Positions 8,487 to 17,599 are shown, counted from the first letter of the stretch. The stretch: 53,774 nt of DNA from an uncultured Eubacterium sp. (GCA_937966095.1 CALCKF010000020.1:1-53774); one strand, 5' to 3'. Notes: a model not told the origin generated them from the letters alone. A program made the numbers and translations.

Positions 8487-8912
8487 CTACTTTATCTCGT
8501 CCATAGCGAACATCTTCACGCCGTTCTTTGTAAGAACGTCAACAGCCTCTTCAGGATTTTCCACCTTTATCATTATTACTGCCTCATTTTCTTTTGATTT
8601 AATGGTTGAATATATATAATCCACACCTATCCCTGCATCTGACAGTATCTTCAGCACCTTGTGCAGCCCTCCCGGTCTGTCTTCTAAAGATACCGCAACA
8701 ACTTCCGTTATGCTGGCTGTAAATCCTGCTTTTTTCAGGATCTCCGTGGCTTTCTCAGGATCGGGAACTATACATCTCAGAATACCGAAATCTACTGTAT
8801 CGGCTATTGTGCTGGCTTTTATATCGATCCCGTTATCCGCAAGGATCTTCGTAAGATCCGCCAGTCTTCCTGTTGTGTTCTCTACAAACACAGACATCTG
8901 CTTAATTAACAT
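8487..8912 (-). CDS. Tandem ACT-domain protein
   Basis: 141 residues made of two ACT modules. The first starts at residue 1 (KQMSVFVENTTGRLADLTKILADNGID) and the second near residue 70 (VAVSLEDRPGGLHKVLKILSDAGI). ACT modules bind small ligands, commonly amino acids, at domain interfaces. Such stand-alone proteins commonly sit next to phenylacetate-CoA ligase genes in anaerobes, as here, 20 bases downstream of one. A role as sensor or allosteric partner for aromatic or branched amino-acid catabolism is inferred from context only. RBS GGAGGG precedes the ATG. Confidence 0.85.
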   Translation of the reverse strand: MLIKQMSVFVENTTGRLADLTKILADNGIDIKASTIADTVDFGILRCIVPDPEKATEILKKAGFTASITEVVAVSLEDRPGGLHKVLKILSDAGIGVDYIYSTIKSKENEAVIMIKVENPEEAVDVLTKNGVKMFAMDEIK

Positions 8913-8932
8913 TTAAATCCCTCCTCTGCAAT

Positions 8933-10234
8933 TTAACCAAGGTTTCTTGTATCTTCAACTCTTACGGCTTTACCCTCGCTCCTAGGCAATGTTCCTTCAT
9001 TCAGGAACCTTACTTTACATCCTATCCCCAGCATATCTCTCAATGCATGATCGACACGACCTCTGAGCTCTTCAACAAATTTGATGTCATCTATAGCAAG
9101 GCCTTCCGCCAGCTCAACAGCCAGCTCGAACGTATCAGTATTGTTTTCTCTTCCCACATACAGCTTGTAGTTTATCGTAAGTTCATTGAATTTTGCTATC
9201 ACTGTTTCCACCTGTGAAGGGAATACATTTACGCCTCTTATGATGAGCATATCATCTGTACGTCCGAACACACGGCTCATTCTTACGGTAGTTCTCCCGC
9301 ATCCGCATTTTTCTCTCATAAGATAACATATGTCTCTTGTCCTGTATCTTATGAGTGGCATTCCTTCCTTGCCAAGTGTGGTGATCACAAGTTCTCCCTT
9401 TTCACCGTCCGGCAGAGGTTCAAGTGTATCGGGATCTATTATTTCGGCAAAGAAATAATCCTCCTGGATATGCATACCGTTGTTTTCTGCACAGCTCATT
9501 GAAACACCAGGGCCCATGACCTCTGAAAGGCCGTATATATCATGTGCTTTTATTCCCAGCCCGGCCTCTATCTTATCTCTCATTCCCTGAGTCCATGGCT
9601 CTGCACCAAAGACTCCGGCTGAAAGTTTAAGATCCTTCGGATCGATACCGGCCTTCTTGACGCCTTCCGCTATGGTAAGTGCATAAGAAGGCGTACAGCA
9701 CAGCACATCACTTTTCATATCCTGCAGGAACATTATCTGTTTCTGAGTATTTCCGCTGCTCATAGGTATGACAGTGGCTCCAATGGTCTCTGCACCGATA
9801 TGAGCGCCAAGACCTCCTGTAAAAAGTCCATACCCGTATGACACATGCACTACAGAATCTCTGCTGGCTCCTGCCATAGTCAGGCCTCTTGCTACACATT
9901 CTCCCCACATGTCAAGATCGTTTTGCGTATATCCGGCGATCTTAGGCTTACCTGTCGTTCCGGAAGATGCGTGTATCCTTACTATATCCCTCATGGGTCT
10001 TGCAAACAGGCCAGTAGGATAATTCGCCGCCAGATCCTCCTTTGTTGTGAACGGCAGCTTGGTTATGTCTTCAAGAGTCTGGATATCTTCAGGACTTACT
10101 CCCGCTTCATCCATCTTCTCCCTGTATTTAGAGACATTGTCATATTCATACCTGACTGTCTTTTTTAATTTTTCCAGCTGCAGAGCACGCATCGTTTCAC
10201 GATCTGCACATTCCATTTCTCTGTTCCAAATCAT
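8933..10234 (-). CDS. paaK: Phenylacetate-CoA ligase family enzyme (distal copy)
   Basis: An adenylate-forming ligase (aryl acid + ATP + CoA to acyl-CoA, AMP and PPi) of 433 residues, the normal PaaK length. The P-loop SSGTTGKPKIAGYT lies near residue 91, then the YGLSEVMGPG motif and RYRTRDICYL. A Cys-rich turn KCGCGRT is followed by GRTDDMLIIRGVNVFPSQVE. The C-terminal lysine motif is RSEGKAVRV. The Cys-rich turn is common in this family. It is the fourth gene of the run paaK-iorA-iorB-paaK-ACT. With iorAB it would interconvert arylacetates and arylacetyl-CoA, possibly conserving ATP. True substrate and direction are not determined. It is clearly a paralogue of the protein at 12644-13954. 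Confidence 0.9.
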   Translation of the reverse strand: MIWNREMECADRETMRALQLEKLKKTVRYEYDNVSKYREKMDEAGVSPEDIQTLEDITKLPFTTKEDLAANYPTGLFARPMRDIVRIHASSGTTGKPKIAGYTQNDLDMWGECVARGLTMAGASRDSVVHVSYGYGLFTGGLGAHIGAETIGATVIPMSSGNTQKQIMFLQDMKSDVLCCTPSYALTIAEGVKKAGIDPKDLKLSAGVFGAEPWTQGMRDKIEAGLGIKAHDIYGLSEVMGPGVSMSCAENNGMHIQEDYFFAEIIDPDTLEPLPDGEKGELVITTLGKEGMPLIRYRTRDICYLMREKCGCGRTTVRMSRVFGRTDDMLIIRGVNVFPSQVETVIAKFNELTINYKLYVGRENNTDTFELAVELAEGLAIDDIKFVEELRGRVDHALRDMLGIGCKVRFLNEGTLPRSEGKAVRVEDTRNLG

Positions 10235-10297
10235 CGTACAAAGTTCCTTTCGTTTTTATATCAAACCGTCGTTATCTTTTGTCTACAGCGGTTCGTT

Positions 10298-10873
10298 TTA
10301 AGCCTTTCGTCCCATTTCAAATGCTTTTTTATTCAAATCTATGAATTTCGTCTTTACGTTTTCCTCTATAACCCTGATCCAGGATTCTTCATCAAAAGGA
10401 AGATCTTTTGACGCCGCGCCGAGAAGCACTACGTTAACAGCTTTTACGCTGCCGCATTCCTCAGCTATTTTCAAAGCATCAAAAAACTTCACTTTGCCTG
10501 CCTTCTTCTGCAGAACATCGATTATATCTTCAGGATATTCTGCCTGACCCAGAACCACCGGCATTGGGAGTATCCGCTGAGTATTCACGTATATCGTACC
10601 GCCCTCTTTCAGATAAGGCAGCCATCTGTACGCCTCCAGCTCTTCAAATGCTATTATAACATCTGCATCCCCTTCCTCTATGAGCGGTGATGCCACTGTG
10701 TCTTCACTTATCTTCACGTGAGTTACCACGCTTCCTCCACGCTGAGCCATACCATGCACCTCAGACAGTTTTACGTCATATCCTTTTTTAAGTGCCAGAT
10801 TTCCCAGAAGCACACTTGCCAGCAGCGTTCCCTGTCCGCCTACTCCTACTATAAGTATGTTTGTCTTATTCAT
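10298..10873 (-). CDS. iorB: Indolepyruvate:ferredoxin oxidoreductase beta subunit
   Basis: A 191-residue gamma-type 2-oxoacid oxidoreductase domain. GVGGQGTLLASVLLG is near residue 10 and the family signature VHGMAQRGGSVVTHVKI near 39. It works with IorA in oxidative decarboxylation of aryl pyruvates (from Trp, Phe, Tyr) to arylacetyl-CoA with reduction of ferredoxin. Its ATG lies one base after the iorA stop, with AAAGGAG inside the iorA end, so the two are translationally coupled. The gene downstream is a phenylacetate-CoA ligase, 63 bases away. Confidence 0.92.
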   Translation of the reverse strand: MNKTNILIVGVGGQGTLLASVLLGNLALKKGYDVKLSEVHGMAQRGGSVVTHVKISEDTVASPLIEEGDADVIIAFEELEAYRWLPYLKEGGTIYVNTQRILPMPVVLGQAEYPEDIIDVLQKKAGKVKFFDALKIAEECGSVKAVNVVLLGAASKDLPFDEESWIRVIEENVKTKFIDLNKKAFEMGRKA

Positions 10874-10874
10874 G

Positions 10875-12614
10875 CTATTTGTTCTCCTTTCCGGCTTCGG
10901 TTATCTCTATAGCATCGAAAGGACAGACTTCCGCACAAAGCCCGCATCCGACACATCTTTCAGGAACCACTATAGGTTTGCCGTCTTTTTCCTCTATAGC
11001 AGGGCATCCGATTTTCATACACATCTTGCAGTTCCTGCATTTATCAGTCACTTCATATGGTATGTCCGGCTGCTTTACTATAAGTGCACATGGCCTCTTG
11101 GTTATTATGACAGAAAGCTCTTCACGTGCTGTTTCCGTCTTTATTATTTCTTCCAGTTCCTTTACATTAAAAGGATCTATTTCAGTTATATTTTTTACGC
11201 CGCATGCTCTGCATAACTGCGCAATATCTATAGCCGGAGCTTTCTCACCCTTGGCATTCCTGCCTGTCGAAGGATTGTCCTGATGTCCGGTCATGCCTGT
11301 GATCCTGTTATCAAGTATTATCACAGTTCCCTTTGCCTGATTGTAGTTCATATTGATAAGGCCCGTTATACCTGAATGGAAAAATGTTGAATCTCCCAGA
11401 ACGGCAACGATATCCTTACTGCTCCCCACAGCCTTTTCAAATCCATGCGCCATAGTAATAGATGCTCCCATACAAAGACATGCGTCCATCGCAGATGTCG
11501 GAGGCAGAGCGCCCAGTGTATAGCAGCCTATATCGCCGAGAACTGTTTTACCCAGCTTACTGAGCACATGGAAAAGACCTCTGTGCGGACATCCTGCACA
11601 GAGAAGCGGAGGTCTTCCCGGTGCATCTTCTATCGGAGATATTTTCGGCACAGGCCTTCCGAACGCTGCTCTTATCATATTAGCGCTATATTCTCCCTGT
11701 ATAGTGAACATATCCTTTCCGCCAGCCGGTTCTATCCCCATTGCCCTGATCTGTTCCTCAAAGTAAGGATTTCCTTCTTCTATAACATAAAGTTTGTCAA
11801 CTTTTCCGGCAAATTCCTTTATCAGTTTTTTCGGTATCGGATTTATCATACCCATTTTAAGTATGCTTACATCCGGCATTGCTTCCTTGACATATTGATA
11901 GCATATACCGCTTGTAATGATCCCGATTGAAGGATCACCCATCTCGATCCTGTTTATTTCCATACTGTTGCTGTCTTCCGCTATCCTTGCCAGCCTTTTC
12001 TCCTGTATTACATGAAGTTTTTTTGCCATTGCAGGCATAGCCACATATTTCTGTATGTTTTTTTTGTATGGGATCCTTTCTCTTTCTGTTCTTTCTCCTA
12101 TTTCCACAATTCCTCTTGAATGGGATATTCTGGTGTTGGATCTTATAAGCATGACTGTATCGTATTTTTCGCTCAGCTCATATGCCAGTTTTATGTAATC
12201 TTTGCATTCCTGTGAATTGGAAGGTTCCAGCATCGGCACTCCGGCACTCATTCCGTAATATCTTGAATCCTGTTCATTCTGACTGGAATGACATCCGTTA
12301 TCATCAGCTACCAGAACAACAGCACCTCCTGTAACTCCTGTATATGCTGCAGTAAAAAACGGATCTGCAGCTACATTAAGTCCCACGTGCTTCATACACG
12401 ATAATGACCTTACCCCGCCTATTGATGCGCCCATAGCAACTTCGACTCCGACTTTTTCGTTAGGCGACCACTCCACATGTATTTCATCATATTTTGCGGC
12501 ATTTTCAGTTACTTCTGTACTGGGAGTCCCGGGATATGATGACACTACTTTTACGCCTGCCTCATATGCTCCTCTCGCAAATGCCTCGTTCCCCAGCATT
12601 ATTTTCTTTTCCAT
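10875..12614 (-). CDS. iorA: Indolepyruvate:ferredoxin oxidoreductase alpha subunit
   Basis: A 579-residue fusion of pyrimidine-binding, TPP-binding and ferredoxin modules. The N-terminus has GNEAFARGAYEAGVKVVSSYPGTPSTE. The centre has CAGCPHRG near residue 336 and the TPP/Mg segment GDSTFFHSGITGL near 407, ending in ILDN. The C-terminus carries two 4Fe-4S motifs, CRNCKMCMKIGCP and CVGCGLCAEVCP, the second perfectly spaced. Family length is about 580-620, so it is complete. It catalyses CoA-dependent oxidative decarboxylation of aryl pyruvates together with IorB. It lies between two phenylacetate-CoA ligase genes on the same strand with gaps of 29 bases or less upstream. Confidence 0.94.
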   Translation of the reverse strand: MEKKIMLGNEAFARGAYEAGVKVVSSYPGTPSTEVTENAAKYDEIHVEWSPNEKVGVEVAMGASIGGVRSLSCMKHVGLNVAADPFFTAAYTGVTGGAVVLVADDNGCHSSQNEQDSRYYGMSAGVPMLEPSNSQECKDYIKLAYELSEKYDTVMLIRSNTRISHSRGIVEIGERTERERIPYKKNIQKYVAMPAMAKKLHVIQEKRLARIAEDSNSMEINRIEMGDPSIGIITSGICYQYVKEAMPDVSILKMGMINPIPKKLIKEFAGKVDKLYVIEEGNPYFEEQIRAMGIEPAGGKDMFTIQGEYSANMIRAAFGRPVPKISPIEDAPGRPPLLCAGCPHRGLFHVLSKLGKTVLGDIGCYTLGALPPTSAMDACLCMGASITMAHGFEKAVGSSKDIVAVLGDSTFFHSGITGLINMNYNQAKGTVIILDNRITGMTGHQDNPSTGRNAKGEKAPAIDIAQLCRACGVKNITEIDPFNVKELEEIIKTETAREELSVIITKRPCALIVKQPDIPYEVTDKCRNCKMCMKIGCPAIEEKDGKPIVVPERCVGCGLCAEVCPFDAIEITEAGKENK

Positions 12615-12643
12615 ATCTATTTACCTTTCTCCATCTATGACTG

Positions 12644-13954
12644 TTATTTATGTGTCCTTTTATCGATCACTCTTTTGGCCTTTCCTTCAAATCTAGGCAG
12701 TGTGCCAGGTGTAACAAGACTTATCTTTGCGTCTATATTGAGGACCGACTTTATATTATGCCTTATCTTGGCTCTCAGCTTCTCAAGTTTATTATAATCA
12801 TCAAGAAGCGATGCATCGGAAAATTCCACTCTTATCTCTATCCTGTCAAGATACTCCTCTGTAGTAACTATTATCTCATAGAACGGTTCAATCTCATGCA
12901 TAGACATTATTACAGATTCTATCTGCGAAGGGAATACATTGACGCCTCTTATAACCATCATGTCATCTGTTCTGCCCTGTATCTTGTTCATACGCATGGA
13001 TGTCCTGCCGCATTCGCATGGCTCATCATTAAGCCATGTTATATCCCTCGTCCTGTACCTCAGCATAGGGAAAGCTTCTTTTGTGAGAGTAGTGACTACA
13101 AGCTCTCCTTTTTCACCTATAGGAAGCGGTTCAAGAGTATCAGGATCGATTATCTCAGAAATGAATTGATCTTCTGCGATATGCAATCCTCTCTTAAGAT
13201 AACATTCTCCTGAATATCCCGGTCCTCCTATCTCAGAAAGTCCGTAATTTTCAGTCGCCAGGATCCCCAGCTGGGATTCTATCTTGCCGCGCATTTCTTC
13301 AGTATGTCCTTCGCCTCCGAAAAGTGCAAGCCTAAGCTTGATGGTATCCTTGTCTATTCCCTTTCTTTCGATCTCTTCTGCAAGATAAAGGGCATATGAC
13401 GGTGTGGCTATCAGAACTGTACTGCCGAAATCCTGCATCAGCATTATCTGTCTGTCAGTATTACCGCTTGAAAGAGGCACCACCATAGCGCCTATTTTCT
13501 CCATACCGTAATGAAGACCGAATCCTCCGGTGAACAACCCGTATCCAAAAGCGATCTGAACGATATCTTCGGAAGTAACACCGGCTGCACATATGACACG
13601 CGCCATTATTTCCGTCCAGTTTTCAAGATCTTTTTTCGTATACCCGACTATCTTGGGCTTACCTGTCGTTCCTGATGATCCATGTATCCTTACGACCTCT
13701 TTTTTAGGAACTGCAAACAAACCAAACGGATAATTATCACGAAGATCGTCTGCAGTTGTAAAAGGCAGATGCCTCACATCAGACAGTGTCCTGATATGAC
13801 TGGGCTTCAATCCGATCTCGTCAAATTTCTTCTTGTAGAACGGAACCCTGTCATAACAATGCTCTACTGTTTTTTTCAATCGGTCGAGCTGAATGGCGTT
13901 CTTGGTTTCTCTGTCCGCACATTCCATTTCCCTGTTCCAAATCATGTGTTCCAT
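12644..13954 (-). CDS. paaK: Phenylacetate-CoA ligase family enzyme (proximal copy)
   Basis: 436 residues, first gene of the arylacetate operon. It has the same architecture as the copy at 8933-10234 and shares the opening MIWNREMECADRET. P-loop SSGTTGKPKIVGYT, YGLSEIGGPG, RYRTRDITWL, Cys pair CECGRT, GRTDDMMVIRGVNVFPSQIE and FEGKAKRV are present. The start follows GAGGG by six bases. An ATG three codons later, aligning with the start of the other copy, is an alternative. The divergence between copies suggests that they prefer different acids or act in different directions. This is inference. Confidence 0.9.
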   Translation of the reverse strand: MEHMIWNREMECADRETKNAIQLDRLKKTVEHCYDRVPFYKKKFDEIGLKPSHIRTLSDVRHLPFTTADDLRDNYPFGLFAVPKKEVVRIHGSSGTTGKPKIVGYTKKDLENWTEIMARVICAAGVTSEDIVQIAFGYGLFTGGFGLHYGMEKIGAMVVPLSSGNTDRQIMLMQDFGSTVLIATPSYALYLAEEIERKGIDKDTIKLRLALFGGEGHTEEMRGKIESQLGILATENYGLSEIGGPGYSGECYLKRGLHIAEDQFISEIIDPDTLEPLPIGEKGELVVTTLTKEAFPMLRYRTRDITWLNDEPCECGRTSMRMNKIQGRTDDMMVIRGVNVFPSQIESVIMSMHEIEPFYEIIVTTEEYLDRIEIRVEFSDASLLDDYNKLEKLRAKIRHNIKSVLNIDAKISLVTPGTLPRFEGKAKRVIDKRTHK

Positions 13955-14068
13955 TTTGTTCCCTCTTTATTGTTTTATACTATACTAATATAACACAAAA
14001 TCTGCGGAATTCCTATATTTTATTGTATAACAGGCTGCCGCAGCCGCATCATCTGCAGCAGTCTATAA

Positions 14069-14096
14069 TAAAAAAGCAGCCTGTGAGAAACTGCTT
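14069..14096 (-). terminator. Terminator of the small HTH-like gene
   Basis: On the minus strand AAGCAG...CTGCTT is followed by TTTTTTATTAT. A longer inverted repeat, CAGGCTGC (14031-14038) with GCAGCCTG (14076-14083), overlaps it and could form an alternative structure. Confidence 0.6.
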
Positions 14097-14105
14097 CTTC
14101 ATTTC

Positions 14106-14354
14106 TTATTTGATTTTATTTTTTTCTGTTTTTTTAGTCCATCGATAAGTTGCTCTTTCAATCCTTTTATACCCTATCACTTTGGGGTCAAATCCTGCCT
14201 CCCTGAAAATATTCGTAGGACCCTGCCCTTTACCGTACTTTTCTCTGAACATTTCCTTAAACTCATTTGAATAAATTATACGCGTTTCGTTGACGTCACT
14301 AACAAAAGGATTCTTTCTCAGAATATCGACGTCTTTTTCCTCTAGTTTACCCAT
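14106..14354 (-). CDS. Small helix-turn-helix (transposase-like) protein of Clostridia
   Basis: 82 residues from the ATG at 14354. AAGGAG lies nine bases upstream. An upstream in-frame GTG at 14417 lacks an equally good RBS. The sequence NPFVSDVNETRIIYSNEFKE, then FREAGFDPKVIGYKRIERATYRW, resembles the stand-alone HTH proteins of Clostridia. These look like the N-terminal part of IS3/Mu-type transposases and carry a KRI...RW signature. It sits between two metabolic operons with its own terminator. No transposase core or inverted repeats flank it, so this looks like a domesticated regulator rather than a live element. Function is unknown. Confidence 0.6.
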   Translation of the reverse strand: MGKLEEKDVDILRKNPFVSDVNETRIIYSNEFKEMFREKYGKGQGPTNIFREAGFDPKVIGYKRIERATYRWTKKTEKNKIK

Positions 14355-14477
14355 TTGTCTTTTCTCCTTTTCTATGATCTCATGCTGCTTATGCCATAAA
14401 GACACCCTTTTGTACACATTCTACCAAAATCACAATCTATTTACAAATGAATTTATCTTCATAATCTCATTATTCTG

Positions 14478-15407
14478 TTATTTGCATTTTGCCAGCAGTT
14501 TCTCCCACTCCTGATCTACATACTTCTGTGTCTCCTCGATCATCCATTCGTTGCCTTTTTTGAACATGTGGCTGAATCTGCCCTGTTTTTTCAGAAATTC
14601 TTCTATAGGCAGCTTCTTTTTAGGTTCATACGTTATATGCCATTTCCCCTCTACGATCTCATACATAGGCCATGCACACGTATCGACTGCGAGTCTGCAT
14701 ATCTCCGCAAGATCCTCCGTATCATATCTCCAGCCTCTTGGACAAGGAGATAAAATATTGAGAAAACAAGGTCCTTCTGTATATATGGCTTTGCGCGCTT
14801 TTTCATGAAGATCCTTAAAGTTTCCTATAAACGTGGTCTGAGCCGCATATGGTATATTATGGGCAGCTATTATTGAGGTCAGGTCTTTTTTGTTCTGGAT
14901 CTTACCAGGTATGGTTTCGCCTGCAGGCGATGTCGTCGCATCAGCAAATCTCGGGGTAGAGGATGAACGCTGTATACCTGTGTTCATATATGCCTCATTG
15001 TCATAACAAACATACACCATATCATGACCCCGCTCCATAGCACCGGACAGCGACTGTATCCCTATATCATACGTACCTCCGTCTCCGCCAAAGGCTATGA
15101 ATTTAAAATTATCCTTTACTTTGCCTCTCTTTTTCAGCGCCTTATACGCGGCCTCCACACCGGACATCGTTGCCGCTCCATTGGCGAATGCCGTATGTAT
15201 ATAGCTGTCATAATAAGCTGTATGAGGATATATGAATGTAGAAACCTCAAGACAGCTGGTTGCATTTGTAACTACTGCCTTGTCTTCCGGCTCCAGTGCT
15301 CTGAGGACACCTCTCACGGCGATCCCCGCTCCGCAGCCTGCACAGAGCCTGTGGCCGCCGGCCAGTCTTTCCGGTTTTTCAACTTCTCTTTTCAAACTGT
15401 ACGTCAT
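14478..15407 (-). CDS. porB: 2-oxoacid:ferredoxin oxidoreductase beta subunit (TPP-binding)
   Basis: About 309 residues. The N-terminal Cys pair LCAGCGAGI and the later SCLEV and CPRGWR supply the 4Fe-4S ligands usual for PorB-type subunits. The TPP/Mg motif FGGDGGTYDIGIQSL is near residue 108, with CYDNEAYMNTGIQRS following. It is the last gene of porCDAB. ATG at 15407 is chosen; a GTG one codon earlier is equally compatible with the AGGAG. Substrate (pyruvate, 2-oxoisovalerate or another) cannot be settled from sequence. The four-subunit form is used for pyruvate (Por) and branched 2-oxoacids (Vor). Confidence 0.9.
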   Translation of the reverse strand: MTYSLKREVEKPERLAGGHRLCAGCGAGIAVRGVLRALEPEDKAVVTNATSCLEVSTFIYPHTAYYDSYIHTAFANGAATMSGVEAAYKALKKRGKVKDNFKFIAFGGDGGTYDIGIQSLSGAMERGHDMVYVCYDNEAYMNTGIQRSSSTPRFADATTSPAGETIPGKIQNKKDLTSIIAAHNIPYAAQTTFIGNFKDLHEKARKAIYTEGPCFLNILSPCPRGWRYDTEDLAEICRLAVDTCAWPMYEIVEGKWHITYEPKKKLPIEEFLKKQGRFSHMFKKGNEWMIEETQKYVDQEWEKLLAKCK

Positions 15408-15419
15408 CACTGCAATCTC

Positions 15420-16640
15420 CTATTCATCATATTTCTTATGATCAAATCCGCCTTCGGCAAATCGTGAATCTCTTACTCCAACATACCTGTAAACATCCCC
15501 CGGATCATCGGTCTCGTTTATTATGAACAGGTCATTGTATATTTCATAATAATCTTCTACTGTTATGTCTCTTCCACCAAGCCCGTATATGTAATTTATC
15601 GCATATGGCTTATTGGGAAGATCATAAAGGGAGCTTCTTGCTTCATTGAAAAGCGGACCTCCACTGTTAGAAAAGCTCTCCGCTTTATCCATTATAGCTA
15701 CAGCCTTCACCTTGCACATCGCTTCTGCCAGCGGTACTCTGGGAAACGGCCTGAATACTCTCAGCTTTATCAGTCCTACTTTCTTGCCTTCTGCTCTGAG
15801 TCTGTCAACAGCTTCTTTTCCCGTCCCTGCACTGGATCCTATGACCACGAGCGCAACCTCTGCATCGTCCATCATATATTCCTCGAAGAAACCGTATTTT
15901 CTTCCTGTCAGCTTTTCATATCTCTTTGCCACATCCATTATGATAGGCATTGCATCCTTCATGGCCTGTGCCTGTGACCGCTTCACTTCCATATAATACG
16001 GCGATATGCCGTAAGGCCCTACTGCCAGCGGATTTTCAGATTTCAGCAGATAGTTTTCCGGCTTATACTCTCCGACAAACTCCTTCACCTCATCGTCTTC
16101 CAGCAGCTCTATATTGGAAACACCATGGCTGGTTATAAATCCGTCCTGACAGATCATGATAGGAAGCCTTATTGTTTCGGAAATAGGCATCGCCTGGATA
16201 TAATTATCATATACTTCCTGGTTAGTTTCCGCATATATCTGTATCCATCCCGAATCTCTTGCTCCCATTGAATCCGAATGATCATTGTTTATGTTTATCG
16301 GCCCTGTAAGCGCTCTGTTCACGACTGCCATTGTTATCGGAAGCCTTGCAGATGCCGCAACGTATAAAAGTTCCCACATATATGCCAGTCCTGCTGACGA
16401 TGTCGCTGTAACCGCTCTTGCTCCGGCTGCAGAGGCTCCTATGCATACCGACATAGCACTATGCTCCGATTCAACTGCAACAAATTCCGTGTCAACTTCC
16501 CCGTCTGCTATGTACTGTGAATAATACTGCGGGATCTCGGTAGACGGTGTGATCGGAAAAGCCCCCATGACATCAGGATTTATCTGCTTCATGGCTTTTG
16601 CCACAGCCTCATTTCCGGACATTCTGTCTCTTTTTGCCAT
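15420..16640 (-). CDS. porA: 2-oxoacid:ferredoxin oxidoreductase alpha subunit
   Basis: 406 residues, the usual size for a separate alpha subunit. It opens with SGNEAVAKAMKQINPDVMGAFPITPSTEI, containing the conserved PITPSTEI. It continues with VAVESEHSAMSVCIGASAAGARAVTATSS and a GVSNIE segment typical of PorA. The C-terminal VVIGSSAGTGKEAVD region is the transketolase C domain. The ATG follows the porD stop directly (TAAATG), with AAGGAGG ahead. It binds the TPP pyrimidine with PorB and contacts CoA. Part of the same transcript as its neighbours. Confidence 0.92.
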   Translation of the reverse strand: MAKRDRMSGNEAVAKAMKQINPDVMGAFPITPSTEIPQYYSQYIADGEVDTEFVAVESEHSAMSVCIGASAAGARAVTATSSAGLAYMWELLYVAASARLPITMAVVNRALTGPININNDHSDSMGARDSGWIQIYAETNQEVYDNYIQAMPISETIRLPIMICQDGFITSHGVSNIELLEDDEVKEFVGEYKPENYLLKSENPLAVGPYGISPYYMEVKRSQAQAMKDAMPIIMDVAKRYEKLTGRKYGFFEEYMMDDAEVALVVIGSSAGTGKEAVDRLRAEGKKVGLIKLRVFRPFPRVPLAEAMCKVKAVAIMDKAESFSNSGGPLFNEARSSLYDLPNKPYAINYIYGLGGRDITVEDYYEIYNDLFIINETDDPGDVYRYVGVRDSRFAEGGFDHKKYDE

Positions 16641-16946
16641 TTACTTTTCCTCCTTTACAAAATCTATCGCGTCAAACGGACATACTTTTACACATATACC
16701 GCATCCTTTGCAATGCATAAAATCAAAATCCAGTCTCTTTCCATCTTTAACCGGTATTGAACTGTCAGGACAGAAAGGCACGCAAAGCATACAATGCCTG
16801 CATTTGTCCTCCCTGAATACCGGCATCATCACACGCCAGTCTCCCGTTTCCACCAGCAGAGAAGTAGCAGGCTCATAAATTTCAGCCCCTGTAGTCACTT
16901 CCTGCCATGTGATCTTTTCATTTATATCCTTGGCTCTTGTTTTCAT
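16641..16946 (-). CDS. porD: 2-oxoacid:ferredoxin oxidoreductase delta subunit (2x4Fe-4S)
   Basis: 101 residues. The second half is a bacterial-type diferredoxin with CRHCMLCVPFCP and CKGCGICVKVCP. The first half holds the short ITWQEVTTGAEIYEPATS extension that marks PorD/VorD subunits. It relays electrons from the TPP site to free ferredoxin. It starts eight bases after porC and ends against the porA start. Confidence 0.93.
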   Translation of the reverse strand: MKTRAKDINEKITWQEVTTGAEIYEPATSLLVETGDWRVMMPVFREDKCRHCMLCVPFCPDSSIPVKDGKRLDFDFMHCKGCGICVKVCPFDAIDFVKEEK

Positions 16947-16953
16947 ATTACTG

Positions 16954-17544
16954 TTAACCTACCTTTACCTCTTCCATAGCTTTAACCAATGCTTTCATAT
17001 TGCCCTCAATAAGATTTTCCTTATGGACGAACTTATGCTCGAAAGATTCTCTCATATCCTTGATGAACCGCTGACTGTCTATGACATTGCTTACCTTCAC
17101 GACTGCTGCAAGCATAGGTGTGTTGGGAAAATTCTTTCCCAGAGTCTCCATTGATATCTTTTCGGCATCTACAACACATACTCTTCCTTTGTATCCTTTA
17201 AGAAGAGGTCTTATTTCCTCAGGAGATTTCTTGCTGTTGATTATGAGGGCACCGTTTTCCTTGAGTCCTTTCGTCACATCTACGGATTTCAGCAGGGTTT
17301 CATCTACTACAACGACATAATCCGGTGTGTATATGTTGGAATGCACTTTGCAGTGTTCATCCGTTATTCTGTTGTAAGCGGTTATAGGCGCTCCCATTCT
17401 TTCAGGACCGTATTCAGGAAATCCCTGCACATGCTTTCCTGAACTGAAAGCAACATCAGCCAGAAGCAGACATGCTGTCTTGGCCCCCTGGCCGCCTCTG
17501 CCGTGCCATCTGATTTCAACTGCTTCATTCAATCTTTTTACCAT
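16954..17544 (-). CDS. porC: 2-oxoacid:ferredoxin oxidoreductase gamma subunit
   Basis: 196 residues. The fold signature EIRWHGRGGQGAKTACLLLAD is near residue 8, followed by GFPEYGPERMGAPITAYNRI, both classical for PorC gamma subunits. It is the first gene of a tight four-gene operon C-D-A-B with spacing of 0-10 bases, the order common for four-subunit enzymes. RBS AGGAG lies eight bases before the ATG. The operon adds general 2-oxoacid oxidation to the aryl-pyruvate pathway next door. Confidence 0.93.
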   Translation of the reverse strand: MVKRLNEAVEIRWHGRGGQGAKTACLLLADVAFSSGKHVQGFPEYGPERMGAPITAYNRITDEHCKVHSNIYTPDYVVVVDETLLKSVDVTKGLKENGALIINSKKSPEEIRPLLKGYKGRVCVVDAEKISMETLGKNFPNTPMLAAVVKVSNVIDSQRFIKDMRESFEHKFVHKENLIEGNMKALVKAMEEVKVG

Positions 17545-17599
17545 ATTGTCTTCTCCTATATTTATAAATTTATCTGTTTACCGTTTTACGGTTTTTTGC

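Noticed and set aside
14031..14417. Remnant of an insertion sequence around the small HTH gene
   Set aside because: No transposase core, terminal inverted repeats or target duplications. The inverted repeat downstream fits a terminator.
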